NCBI GenBank assembly: GCA_001871685.1
Contig: MNVK01000103.1
Coordinates: forward strand, 1 to 16,476
Length of the DNA: 16,476 nucleotides
Source: Nitrospirae bacterium CG1_02_44_142
GTDB lineage: Bacteria; Nitrospirota; Thermodesulfovibrionia; Thermodesulfovibrionales; UBA1546
Direction of reading: 5' to 3'
The notes under the pieces are model-generated. The model did no database searches, was not told the DNA's origin, and saw nothing but the letters and a program-made list of their open reading frames with translations. Positions 7,295-14,348 of this stretch are shown one piece after another. The translations under genes and the position numbers were made by a program. The number at the start of each line of letters is the position of its first letter. Position 1 is the first letter of the stretch.

Positions 7295-7324
7295 AAGGGG
7301 GCAGGACGTTAGTCCTGCCCCCTT
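7295..7324. repeat. 13 bp perfect hairpin after the ICMT-like gene
   Basis: AAGGGGGCAGGAC (7295-7307) and GTCCTGCCCCCTT (7312-7324) pair perfectly around GTTA. It lies 5 bp beyond the stop codon of the minus-strand ICMT-like gene and could end its transcription, but in that direction the stem is followed by AGAGAAAAAG, not a T-run. On the plus strand it is followed by ACTTTTT, which looks more like a terminator, yet no plus-strand gene precedes it. A bidirectional terminator or REP-like element are the options. Confidence 0.65.
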
Positions 7325-7329
7325 ACTTT

Positions 7330-8511
7330 TTAAAACACGGGTGTTGGAACACTGCCCCAGCCTGTATCGCCGGGGAGTTCCTTTAAATCAAACAGTTGCA
7401 TATTATGTATATCCATGTCAACCATAAACTGCGGGATGCGCCGCACATTTATGGAGAACACATCGTTATATCTTTCACCCTTAACATTCTCAATCTTCAG
7501 AAATATTAACCTTTTTGACACTCCGCCATTGCCTGAATGCGCTTCATGCTGCATGCCTGAATGCGTGCCATGATGCGCTTCGCTGAGATGGCTGAAGGGA
7601 TGGAATATCCAGTCGGTAATCATGGATATTGTGTGGTGCTGTTTGTAAAGCCTCCAGTCGCCTCCTGTATCTGCAAGCAGCCCCTGCATAATATAGTGAG
7701 GCGGCAGGAAATAGACAAGATATTTGTCCTTATCGTTCAGCCGTGTCTTGATTGCATCCATCCTGAGGATGTCGGGCATCCGGTGCTCTATTTTGAACTT
7801 GTCTTCATCAAGGATGGACATGACAACCACATTTTTATCATGCCAGACAGGAAGATGCGATATCGTATAGGCCCTCAGAAAGAAGGCGGCCCCGAGGGCA
7901 GCGGCTGAAAGCATAATAAAGACTCCGGCCTTGCCTGCCGCACTCTGAGGCAGGATTGCCTTTTCTATAGGCCTCGGCAGAAACATTCCTGTTTGCCCAA
8001 TGTATTGCCTGTAGTTAGCCTCATGCGCCCTGAGCATTCTTTTTTCTTCATCCTGTGACAGAAAGTAGTATATCAGCGCCATTGCAAGCCATAGAACCAC
8101 AACAAGGAACCTCGGCCAGAGAATGGAGAGGCCGATACCTGCTATGGCAAGGCTCAGATACTGGGGATGCCTGATAAATGAGTAGACGCCTTTTACCACA
8201 GCGCCTTTTTTCAAAAACTTGTTTGCGTATATCTGAAATGCGCAGATAAGGAAAAGCGCCATCCCTCCAACGAAAAGAACCGACCCCAGGATGCGGACGA
8301 ATTTCAGAAAAGCATCGGGCGGCACAATCATGTGTGGAAGGAAAAAAGCGCTAAGCCACCGTGTGGCAGGGTATTTGGCTATTTCAAGCAAAAAGGGGTT
8401 AAACACCGAATAGAAAAACCCCGCGAAAGGGCTTATCATAATTAATATCTCAAGGCCGATAATGAAGTAGAGCACAATGGCGCTGTTCAGGATTGTCTTT
8501 TTTTTATTCAT
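7330..8511 (-). CDS. ICMT/PEMT-like membrane methyltransferase domain with His-rich C-terminal extension
   Basis: The 393-residue protein has a membrane half (about 1-215) with hydrophobic segments near 10-35, 72-95, 117-150 and 192-212. The motif GVYSFIRHPQYLS (108-120) with R114-H115-P116, and the following E155/E156-R158, match the cofactor-binding pattern of isoprenylcysteine carboxyl methyltransferase-like and phospholipid methyltransferase families. After the last helix comes a hydrophilic region (about 216-393) with no family I recognise. It has a histidine-rich patch at 304-325 (HPFSHLSEAHHGTHSGMQHEAH region) that may bind metal. A perfect AGGAGG ribosome site lies 6 bp before the start. 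The small exported protein lies upstream on the same strand. Substrate unknown; methyltransferase assignment rests on motif only. Confidence 0.75.
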   Translation of the reverse strand: MNKKKTILNSAIVLYFIIGLEILIMISPFAGFFYSVFNPFLLEIAKYPATRWLSAFFLPHMIVPPDAFLKFVRILGSVLFVGGMALFLICAFQIYANKFLKKGAVVKGVYSFIRHPQYLSLAIAGIGLSILWPRFLVVVLWLAMALIYYFLSQDEEKRMLRAHEANYRQYIGQTGMFLPRPIEKAILPQSAAGKAGVFIMLSAAALGAAFFLRAYTISHLPVWHDKNVVVMSILDEDKFKIEHRMPDILRMDAIKTRLNDKDKYLVYFLPPHYIMQGLLADTGGDWRLYKQHHTISMITDWIFHPFSHLSEAHHGTHSGMQHEAHSGNGGVSKRLIFLKIENVKGERYNDVFSINVRRIPQFMVDMDIHNMQLFDLKELPGDTGWGSVPTPVF

Positions 8512-8594
8512 CTGAAACCTCCTGCATTATTTTGTTTGGAAAATACTATCCGCCCCGCGCAAAATCACAGGGCGCTTTCCGGTTGTAATGCTGT

Positions 8595-8930
8595 TTAAAC
8601 GGCAGGAGGTTTTATGATAGGTTTTTTGAAGGGGTCTTTATAATTGTTGGAAGAAAAAAGGGAATGCTCCCTGTTAACCGCAAAGCAATGGATTGCAGCC
8701 TGCGCTTCCGGCATGGACAAAACAAAAGCTGGAAACAAGGCTTTGCCGGAATTCTCAGCAGGAGAGCTGCCTTCTTTTGACGGAGCAGTGTGACACTTTT
8801 TGAAAGGGCAGTCCTGGGCCCGGGGAGCTGCAAACGCCGTCTTGGCTGCAAATCCATAGGGGCAGGTGTTCTGGACCAGGATTGCAAAACTTATCAATAT
8901 GATTATAGGCAGCAGTTTAGTCGTTTTCAT
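8595..8930 (-). CDS. Small exported protein of unknown function
   Basis: The 111-residue ORF has a convincing signal peptide (MKTTKL, hydrophobic 7-20, possible cleavage after the A of YGFA near 28 or AFA near 34). The mature part has two close cysteines and a histidine in CPFKKCH (41-47) and ends in a proline- and lysine-rich tail (PFKKPIIKPPAV). I do not recognise the family. A CxxxxCH pattern is not a haem c site. It lies 83 bp upstream of the ICMT-like gene on the same strand and probably shares its transcript. The start codon has no Shine-Dalgarno but an extended -10 box ends 9 bp before it, consistent with leaderless translation. The histidine and cysteine content beside the His-rich neighbour hints at metal handling, without proof. 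Confidence 0.6.
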   Translation of the reverse strand: MKTTKLLPIIILISFAILVQNTCPYGFAAKTAFAAPRAQDCPFKKCHTAPSKEGSSPAENSGKALFPAFVLSMPEAQAAIHCFAVNREHSLFSSNNYKDPFKKPIIKPPAV

Positions 8931-8939
8931 TTTAGATAA

Positions 8940-8948
8940 ATTATAGCA
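8940..8948 (-). promoter_or_regulatory. Extended -10 promoter of the small exported protein
   Basis: On the minus strand TGC-TATAAT (8948-8940) is a full-consensus extended -10 element; no clear -35 is present, which is normal for this class. The -10 ends 9 nt before the ATG at 8930, so the mRNA would have a leader of only about 2-3 nt. This agrees with the missing Shine-Dalgarno. Confidence 0.55.
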
Positions 8949-9023
8949 GACAAATTATGAAAAGAATATGAATTTCACAATAATTCTAAGTTTATAGCCC
9001 TGTGCCAGCTTAGTTTCAGATTG

Positions 9024-9032
9024 TGATACAAT
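9024..9032 (+). promoter_or_regulatory. Candidate extended -10 element before surE
   Basis: TGA-TACAAT (9024-9032) resembles an extended -10 element (five of six in the hexamer) and ends 5 nt before the surE ATG at 9038. No -35 or Shine-Dalgarno is seen. If used, the transcript would be leaderless; it would also exclude the GTG at 9023 as start codon. Confidence 0.4.
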
Positions 9033-9037
9033 ATCTA

Positions 9038-9820
9038 ATGGTCACGACTCGTAGAGCTGTTATCCTGGTCACAAATGATGACGGAGTGCATTCTCAGGGG
9101 ATTATTGCGCTTTTCATGGCCATGAAGGAACTTGGAGACGCCTATATCGTTGCGCCTGACAGGGAAAGAAGCGCTGTAAGCCACGCATTAACAATGCACA
9201 GACCGCTGAAAGTGGAAGAACTCAGGGAACATGTTTATGCAGTCAACGGAACTCCCACGGACTGTGTTGCAATAGGCGTTAACAAACTCCTTCCGGAAAG
9301 GCCTGCGCTCATTGTCTCAGGCATTAACAAGGGCGGGAATGTCGGAGACGATATTACCTATTCAGGCACTGTCTCGGCGGCGATAGAGGGCACCATCATG
9401 GGAATCCCGTCATTTGCCGTCTCAATAGTGGGCGAAAAGAATTTTCATTTTGATACAGCGGTTTACTATGCGCTTGAAATCGCCAGGTATGCGCTTGAAA
9501 AATCTCTGCCTTACGATACCCTTCTTAATATTAATCTGCCGAATGTAAAAAAAGAAAACATTTACGGCGTAAAATTCACCAGGCAGGGGAAACGCATCTA
9601 TGACAATGCTATACAGGAGACCTACGACCCGAAGGGAGAAAAGCATTTCTGGATAGGGGGAGGCACTCCTTACTGGGAGCACGGAGAGGACACAGATATT
9701 GACGCCGTTCAGAAAGGCTATGTCTCCATAACGCCCATACACCTGGACCTGACGAATTACAGCGCGCTGGAGTTTTTGCAGAAAACCTTGTTCCCCCGAG
9801 CAGCTCGGGGCATAAAATAA
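9038..9820 (+). CDS. surE: 5'/3'-nucleotidase SurE
   Basis: SurE is a metal-dependent nucleoside monophosphate phosphatase linked to survival in stationary phase and often encoded beside pcm, as here (two genes downstream). With the ATG at 9038 the protein has 260 residues, as expected. The metal site is complete: VTNDDG (11-16, with D14 and D15), S45 in RERSAVSHALTMHRP, and N97 in VSGINKGGNVGDDITYSGTVSAAIEG. NGTPTDCV (70-77) is also diagnostic. A GTG at 9023 could add five residues, but the NDDG motif already lies further from the N-terminus than in typical members. The last codons (FPRAARGIK) run through a palindrome (9794-9810), so the natural C-terminus may have been altered. Confidence 0.94.
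   Translation: MVTTRRAVILVTNDDGVHSQGIIALFMAMKELGDAYIVAPDRERSAVSHALTMHRPLKVEELREHVYAVNGTPTDCVAIGVNKLLPERPALIVSGINKGGNVGDDITYSGTVSAAIEGTIMGIPSFAVSIVGEKNFHFDTAVYYALEIARYALEKSLPYDTLLNINLPNVKKENIYGVKFTRQGKRIYDNAIQETYDPKGEKHFWIGGGTPYWEHGEDTDIDAVQKGYVSITPIHLDLTNYSALEFLQKTLFPRAARGIK
9794..9810. repeat. Palindrome overlapping the 3' end of surE
   Basis: CCCCGAG and CTCGGGG form a 7 bp perfect stem around CAG, ending 7 bp before the surE stop codon. No T-run follows (CATAAAATAAATTC), so intrinsic termination is unlikely. It encodes the PRAARG tail of SurE. Immediately downstream, 9828-9858 is AT-rich with a short inverted repeat (AAACTTT/AAAGTTT). Confidence 0.55.
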
Positions 9821-9861
9821 ATTCAAAATGCAAAACTTTTAAAGTTTGAATTTTAGAATTG

Positions 9862-11241
9862 ATGAAGAAATACGATATCATAATAGTAGGCGCAGGCCCG
9901 GCAGGTATCTTTTCCGCGCTTGAACTTGTCGGTAAAAAGAAGAATGCAAAGATACTCATCATAGAAAAGGGCAGGGATATAGACCAGAGAAAATGCCCGA
10001 TGATGATAAAAGATGTATCCTGCAAGGCCTGCCCTGAGTGCTCTCTTCTCAGTGGATGGGGCGGAGCCGGGGCCTTCAGCGACGGCAAGTTGAACCTCTC
10101 GCCTGATATCGGTGGATTTCTTTTAAGATATACAGATAGGGATACGCTTCAGTCATTAATAGATTATGCCGACAGCATCTACATTAAATACGGCGCCCCT
10201 AAAAAGGCTTACGGAGGAAGCAGAGAGGAAATTCAGAAGATAGAGAGGCTTGCATCTAAAAATGATATGGTATTTGTGCCTTCCAGGATAAGGCATATAG
10301 GCACGGACCGGTGCAGGGTTTTACTGAAGAGGGTAAAAAAGTCGCTTAATGATAAAGTTGAAACGTTGTTCGGAGCGGATGCTGAAAGTGTTCTTGTAGA
10401 AAAGGGCAGGGCTGTTGGAATCAGGCTCAAAAACGGAGATAAAATCTATTCTGATTATGTGATACTGGCTCCGGGCAGGGAAGGTTCAAGGTGGCTTGAA
10501 AAGGAATCCAGGCGTCTTCATCTTACCCTGCTGCAGAACCCTGTTGACATAGGGGTAAGGGTTGAAGTCCCGGCCTCTGTTTTTGAGCATCTTACGAGCA
10601 TTACATACGAGCCGAAATTAATCTTCTATTCAAAAAAATTTGACGATAAGGTAAGAACCTTTTGCGTTAACCCTTACGGCGAGGTCGTAAAAGAATATCT
10701 GAAGGGCCTCTGGACAGTGAACGGGCACAGCTATGCCGGCAGAAAAACCGGCAGCACAAATTTTGCCCTCCTCGTAAGCACAGTATTTACAGAGCCGTTT
10801 GACGAGCCCATTTCTTACGGAAGATATATTGCGAGGCTTGCTAACTTTATCGGCAAGGGCGTTATTGTCCAGAGACTTGGAGACCTGCAGATGGGAAGGC
10901 GCTCAACGCGTGCAAGGATAGCAAAAGGAATGGTCCAGCCCACTCTGAAAGATGCAACTCCCGGAGACCTGAGTTTTGTCCTGCCTTACCGTTATCTCTC
11001 AGATATCCTGGAGATGATTGACGCCCTGGATAAGATTGCGCCCGGAGTAAATTCAAAACATACGCTTCTTTACGGAGTGGAGGTTAAATTTTATTCAATG
11101 CAGTTGAAGCTGACCGGAAACCTTGAGACAGAGGTTAAAAATCTTTTTGCCGTCGGAGACGGCGCAGGCGTGAGCAGGGGGCTGATTCAGGCGTCGGCGT
11201 CAGGGGTGATGGCAGCAAGGGAAATACTGAGGAGGATGTGA
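9862..11241 (+). CDS. FAD-dependent dehydrogenase of the COG2509 type
   Basis: The 459-residue flavoprotein starts with a Rossmann dinucleotide-binding motif (DIIIVGAGPAGIFSALEL, GAGPAG at 10-15) and an acidic end of the second strand (IIEKG). A cysteine cluster follows (C45, C54, C57, C60), then GWGGAGAFSDGKLNLS (65-80), a hallmark of this uncharacterised dehydrogenase family. The C-terminus has the FAD-contacting AVGDGAGVSRGLIQASASG. The cysteines could be redox active or hold a metal; that is inference. ATG at 9862 is preferred over the TTG directly before it at 9859. No Shine-Dalgarno is evident. It lies between surE and pcm, with the same direction, so a role in repair or redox homeostasis is possible; the substrate is unknown. 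Confidence 0.9.
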   Translation: MKKYDIIIVGAGPAGIFSALELVGKKKNAKILIIEKGRDIDQRKCPMMIKDVSCKACPECSLLSGWGGAGAFSDGKLNLSPDIGGFLLRYTDRDTLQSLIDYADSIYIKYGAPKKAYGGSREEIQKIERLASKNDMVFVPSRIRHIGTDRCRVLLKRVKKSLNDKVETLFGADAESVLVEKGRAVGIRLKNGDKIYSDYVILAPGREGSRWLEKESRRLHLTLLQNPVDIGVRVEVPASVFEHLTSITYEPKLIFYSKKFDDKVRTFCVNPYGEVVKEYLKGLWTVNGHSYAGRKTGSTNFALLVSTVFTEPFDEPISYGRYIARLANFIGKGVIVQRLGDLQMGRRSTRARIAKGMVQPTLKDATPGDLSFVLPYRYLSDILEMIDALDKIAPGVNSKHTLLYGVEVKFYSMQLKLTGNLETEVKNLFAVGDGAGVSRGLIQASASGVMAAREILRRM

Positions 11242-11248
11242 GATTCAA

Positions 11249-11309
11249 AGTGTCAGTGAGTAGTGACAGTGTTAAGTAAGAACTGACACTAAAAACTGAC
11301 ACTGACACT
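11249..11309. repeat. Clustered ACTGACACT repeats between the FAD dehydrogenase and pcm
   Basis: The 76 bp gap holds AGTGTCAGT (11249-11257) and its reverse complement ACTGACACT at 11282-11290, 11295-11303 and, overlapping, 11301-11309. A partial copy (GTGACAGT) sits at 11263-11270. Transcribed, the first unit can pair with any of the later three, giving alternative hairpins just before the pcm start at 11318. No T-run follows. No Shine-Dalgarno is seen before pcm. Confidence 0.6.
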
Positions 11310-11317
11310 GAAATACA

Positions 11318-11974
11318 ATGGAAGACTTTAAGAAACTGAGAGACTTGATGGTGGATACCCAGCTTATTCCGAGGGGAATAAAGGATGAACGCGTGCTCTC
11401 TGCAATGAGAAAGGCGCCGAGGCATATTTTTGTTGATGATTATATGCAGCACAAGGCTTATGACGACATGGCTCTTCCAATCGGTGATGAACAGACAATA
11501 TCGCAGCCGTATATGGTTGCGGTAATGACAGAACTCCTGGAGCTTAAGGGGAATGAAAAAGTCCTGGAGATAGGGACAGGTTCGGGTTATCAGGCGGCAA
11601 TCCTGGCAGAGCTTTCCAGAGAGGTTTTTACAATAGAGCGAAAGGCCTTGCTTGCTAAAAAGGCAGAGGAGAGATTTCAGGCGCTGGGATATATTAATGT
11701 TCATGTCATAACAGGCGACGGCACGCTCGGCCTGCCTGAAGAATCTCCTTTTGACAGGATACTGATAACAGCGGGTTCGCCCGGGATTCCTGCGCCGTTG
11801 ATGGAACAGTTGGCTGACGGAGGCGTCATTATTGCCCCGGTTGGAATACGGTTTTCGCAGCAGCTTTTGATTGTAAAGAAATCCAAAGAAGGCGTCTCGG
11901 AGCAAACTCATGTGCCGTGTGTGTTTGTGCCTTTGATAGGCAAGCATGGCTGGCCGGAAGATGAAGACTCTTAG
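11318..11974 (+). CDS. pcm: Protein-L-isoaspartate O-methyltransferase
   Basis: Pcm methylates L-isoaspartyl residues in aged proteins using S-adenosylmethionine, starting their repair. The 218 residues match the family length. ISQPYMVAVM (61-70) is the substrate-side motif; VLEIGTGSGYQAAILAEL (82-99) is the SAM-binding motif I; FDRILITAGSPGIP (145-158) and LADGGVIIAPVG (165-176) are the later methyltransferase motifs. FVPLIGKHGW near the C-terminus is also characteristic. Pairing with surE two genes upstream is a widespread arrangement in stress-survival operons. The start lies directly after the ACTGACACT repeat cluster, and the stop is 16 bp before the helicase gene. A long antisense frame across this gene is a composition shadow. 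Confidence 0.95.
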   Translation: MEDFKKLRDLMVDTQLIPRGIKDERVLSAMRKAPRHIFVDDYMQHKAYDDMALPIGDEQTISQPYMVAVMTELLELKGNEKVLEIGTGSGYQAAILAELSREVFTIERKALLAKKAEERFQALGYINVHVITGDGTLGLPEESPFDRILITAGSPGIPAPLMEQLADGGVIIAPVGIRFSQQLLIVKKSKEGVSEQTHVPCVFVPLIGKHGWPEDEDS

Positions 11975-11990
11975 AGGAATCCATTAGCAG

Positions 11991-14327
11991 ATGTCAATTT
12001 TCAGCCTGATTGAATCCCTCCAGAAAAACAAGAGATTCAGCGAAACAATAGCAAACCACAAATACATCCATCCTCTTGAGCCGAAATACATGAGGCTGGA
12101 CCTCAATGAGAAACTTAGGGACGTTCTTTCCGGACAGGGGATAAGGCTTTTTTACAGTCATCAGGTTGAGGCAATTGATTTAATCAGGCAGGGCGAGAAC
12201 GTTGTTGTAATGACTCCTACTGCAAGCGGAAAAAGCCTCATCTATAACATACCTGTTATTGAATCCATAATGGAGAATCCTGAAACCACAGCCCTTTATA
12301 TCTTCCCTCTGAAAGGACTGGAGCAGGACCAGGTGAAAAATCTGAATGAGCTTTGCGATAAAATTGGTATCTCACCCCCCTTTAATTCCCCCCTTGGCAA
12401 GGGGGGACATAGGGGGGTGGGGACAAAATCCCCCTTACGCTGTGCTGAGGTCTATGACGGAGATACAACAGCATACAGAAGGGGAAAGATACGAGCGGCT
12501 TTTCAAAAGGGACTTACAGGGGAAACAGAATTTCCACCGCGCATTAATGTCATATTCACAAACCCTGATATGCTCCATCTTGCAATAAACCCCTTTCATG
12601 CAAAATGGGAAGGGTTTTTCAAGAATCTCAAATATGTTGTTGTTGATGAAATCCACACACTACGCGGGGTGTTTGGTTCTAATGTAGCGCATGTATTGCG
12701 GAGGCTCAGAAGGATATGCAATTACCGGGGTTCAAACCCTCAGTTCATTGCCTGTTCAGCTACGATTGCAAATCCGAAGAGCCTGGCAGAGGAACTCATC
12801 GGACTGCCTTTTAAGACAGTTTTGGAAAGCGGCGCTCCGAGCGCGGGGAAACACTTCATGTTCATAAACCCGGCGCATGAAAGCCCTTATACAGAGGCAA
12901 CCGCTCTATTCATCAAATGCCTTGAGGCTGGCTTGAAGACCATTGTATTCACAAAGGCGAGGAAGATTACAGAGCTTATTTATAAGTGGACTGTTGACAG
13001 GGCTCCTCAGTTTGCCGGAAAAATCAGCCCCTATCGCGCAGGTTTCCTGCCGAAGGAAAGAAGAGAGATAGAGCAGAAACTCTTCAGCGGCGACCTTCTC
13101 GGCGTTGTTTCAACAAGCGCCCTGGAACTCGGGGTTGATATAGGCGGGCTTGACGTCTGCATCCTTGCAGGTTATCCCGGTTCAATATCAAGCGCCTGGC
13201 AGAGGGCAGGACGGGTTGGAAGAGAGGGACAGGAATCTTTGATTGCGATGATTGCGATTCAGGATGCGCTGGACCAGTATTTTATGAGGCATCCAGACGC
13301 CTTCTTTGAAAAATCTCACGAGGCCGGAGTCATAGACCCTGAGAACAAGAATATCATTAAAAAGCATCTTCCCTGCGCCGCATCCGAGATATATCTGAAA
13401 GCCGGAGACAGCGTTTATGACACTGAAAAACTTAGGCCTTTGATAGAAGAGCTTGTTCAGGAAGGCATGTTGAATCCCGGCAAAAGAGGCGGCATCTGGT
13501 TTTCAAGAAGCAGGACGCCTCACAGAGAGGTTGAAATTAGGGCCATCGGAAGGCCTTTTGATATAGTGGATGAATCAGGAAGGCATATCGGAGACTTGAG
13601 CGGAACCAGGATTTTCAGAGAGGCATTCCCGGGCGCAATCTATCTCCACCGCGGAAGGCAGTACAGGGTATCGGAACTCCTGATTGAAGAAAGAAAGGTT
13701 ATCTGCAAGGAGGTTGACGTCCTGTATTACACTCAGGCGCGCGCAAAGGATGAGACAGAGGTTATTGAAGAGATGGAAGTCAGGAAGCTCGGAAGCATGG
13801 AAGTTTTCAGAGGCAGATTAAGAATGAAAAACAGGGTGACAGGCTATGACAGGAAAAATATCTTTGACAGGACCAGGCTCTCAAGGCATGACCTCAATAT
13901 GCCCGAATATATTTTTGATACAGAGGGATTGTGGTTAAGGATAGATAAGGATACAGAGGATGACATGAAAGCTCTCGGCTATGACCTTGCAGGAAGCCTC
14001 CATGCCTTTGAGCATGCCTCAATAGCGTGTATGCCCCTTTGTGCCTTATGCGATAAGGGAGACATCGGCGGCCTGAGTTATCCGTTTTATCCGGCATTTA
14101 AAGAGCCGGCAATCTTTATATACGACGGATATGAAGGCGGAATAGGGCTAACAAAAAGGGCGTTTGATGTTATGGATGAGTGGTTTAAGACAGCGCTGGC
14201 GGTTATATCGGAATGTCCCTGCGAAGAAGGATGCCCGTCCTGTATTCAAGACCCCCAGTGCGGCTCAGGAAACCAGCCGTTGGATAAAGAAGGAGCGAAG
14301 TTTTTATTGGAGAGATGGGGAGGGTAG
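11991..14327 (+). CDS. DEAD/DEAH-box helicase of the YprA/MrfA family with DUF1998-type C-terminus
   Basis: This 778-residue superfamily 2 helicase has Walker A TPTASGKS (75-82), the Walker B/DEIH box (219-222), SATIA (256-260), a C-terminal helicase domain with STSALELGVDIGGLD and QRAGRVGREGQ, and a DUF1998-like end. The last part carries a cysteine cluster (C742, C744, C748, C751, C757) matching the zinc-binding site of Bacillus MrfA. That protein repairs mitomycin-type crosslinks and translocates 3' to 5'; the same role is inferred here. A GAGGAA ribosome site precedes the ATG. An insertion-like low-complexity stretch at residues 127-152 is encoded by a nested palindrome (12373-12419), between motif Ia and the conserved VYDGDT segment. 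Its 3' end is duplicated beyond the neighbouring ATPase gene (15611-15653). Confidence 0.93.
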   Translation: MSIFSLIESLQKNKRFSETIANHKYIHPLEPKYMRLDLNEKLRDVLSGQGIRLFYSHQVEAIDLIRQGENVVVMTPTASGKSLIYNIPVIESIMENPETTALYIFPLKGLEQDQVKNLNELCDKIGISPPFNSPLGKGGHRGVGTKSPLRCAEVYDGDTTAYRRGKIRAAFQKGLTGETEFPPRINVIFTNPDMLHLAINPFHAKWEGFFKNLKYVVVDEIHTLRGVFGSNVAHVLRRLRRICNYRGSNPQFIACSATIANPKSLAEELIGLPFKTVLESGAPSAGKHFMFINPAHESPYTEATALFIKCLEAGLKTIVFTKARKITELIYKWTVDRAPQFAGKISPYRAGFLPKERREIEQKLFSGDLLGVVSTSALELGVDIGGLDVCILAGYPGSISSAWQRAGRVGREGQESLIAMIAIQDALDQYFMRHPDAFFEKSHEAGVIDPENKNIIKKHLPCAASEIYLKAGDSVYDTEKLRPLIEELVQEGMLNPGKRGGIWFSRSRTPHREVEIRAIGRPFDIVDESGRHIGDLSGTRIFREAFPGAIYLHRGRQYRVSELLIEERKVICKEVDVLYYTQARAKDETEVIEEMEVRKLGSMEVFRGRLRMKNRVTGYDRKNIFDRTRLSRHDLNMPEYIFDTEGLWLRIDKDTEDDMKALGYDLAGSLHAFEHASIACMPLCALCDKGDIGGLSYPFYPAFKEPAIFIYDGYEGGIGLTKRAFDVMDEWFKTALAVISECPCEEGCPSCIQDPQCGSGNQPLDKEGAKFLLERWGG
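12373..12419. repeat. Nested palindromic repeat inside the helicase reading frame
   Basis: An outer arm CACCCCCC (12373-12380) pairs with GGGGGGTG (12412-12419). An inner hairpin, CCCCCCTT (12388-12395) with AAGGGGGG (12399-12406), has a 3 bp GGC loop. The sequence has the look of a dispersed palindromic element and codes for SPPFNSPLGKGGHRGV in frame. A further short arm pair (GGGGACAAAATCCCC, 12419-12433) may be part of it. The surrounding helicase sequence is ordinary. Confidence 0.75.
14277..14319 (+). repeat. Direct repeat copy 1, in the 3' end of the helicase gene
   Basis: These 43 bp encode the end of the helicase (roughly LDKEGAKFLLERWG) and recur at 15611-15653 with two mismatches (14279 G/A and 14292 G/A). 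The two copies lie 1334 bp apart and bracket the minus-strand DUF4143 ATPase gene and its promoter. The similarity stops abruptly after ATGGG on one side, and weakens before CC on the other. Confidence 0.85.
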
Positions 14328-14348
14328 ATTAAAGAGATAATGAAAAAA

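Noticed and set aside
7179..7427. Plus-strand frame of 82 codons
   Set aside because: It runs through the two palindromes and antisense to gene ends, with no ribosome site and no protein-like features.
8608..8640. Plus-strand ribosome site and ATG (AGGAGGTTTT then ATG)
   Set aside because: The frame stops after eight codons and the site is the complement of the proline-rich end of the small exported protein.
9422..10088. Two overlapping minus-strand frames of 134 and 159 codons
   Set aside because: They lie opposite surE and the FAD dehydrogenase; the translations look like antisense sequence and have no motif.
11249..11309. CRISPR-like array
   Set aside because: Units are only 9 bp, partly overlapping and in both orientations, without regular spacers or cas genes.
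11135..11947. A 270-codon minus-strand open frame
   Set aside because: It is fully antisense to pcm and the end of the FAD dehydrogenase, both with clear family motifs, and its translation has no recognisable domain.
12346..12588. Alternative plus-strand frame across the palindrome in the helicase
   Set aside because: It is an out-of-frame reading of the helicase gene opened by the C-rich repeat; the helicase frame continues through it with conserved motifs on both sides.
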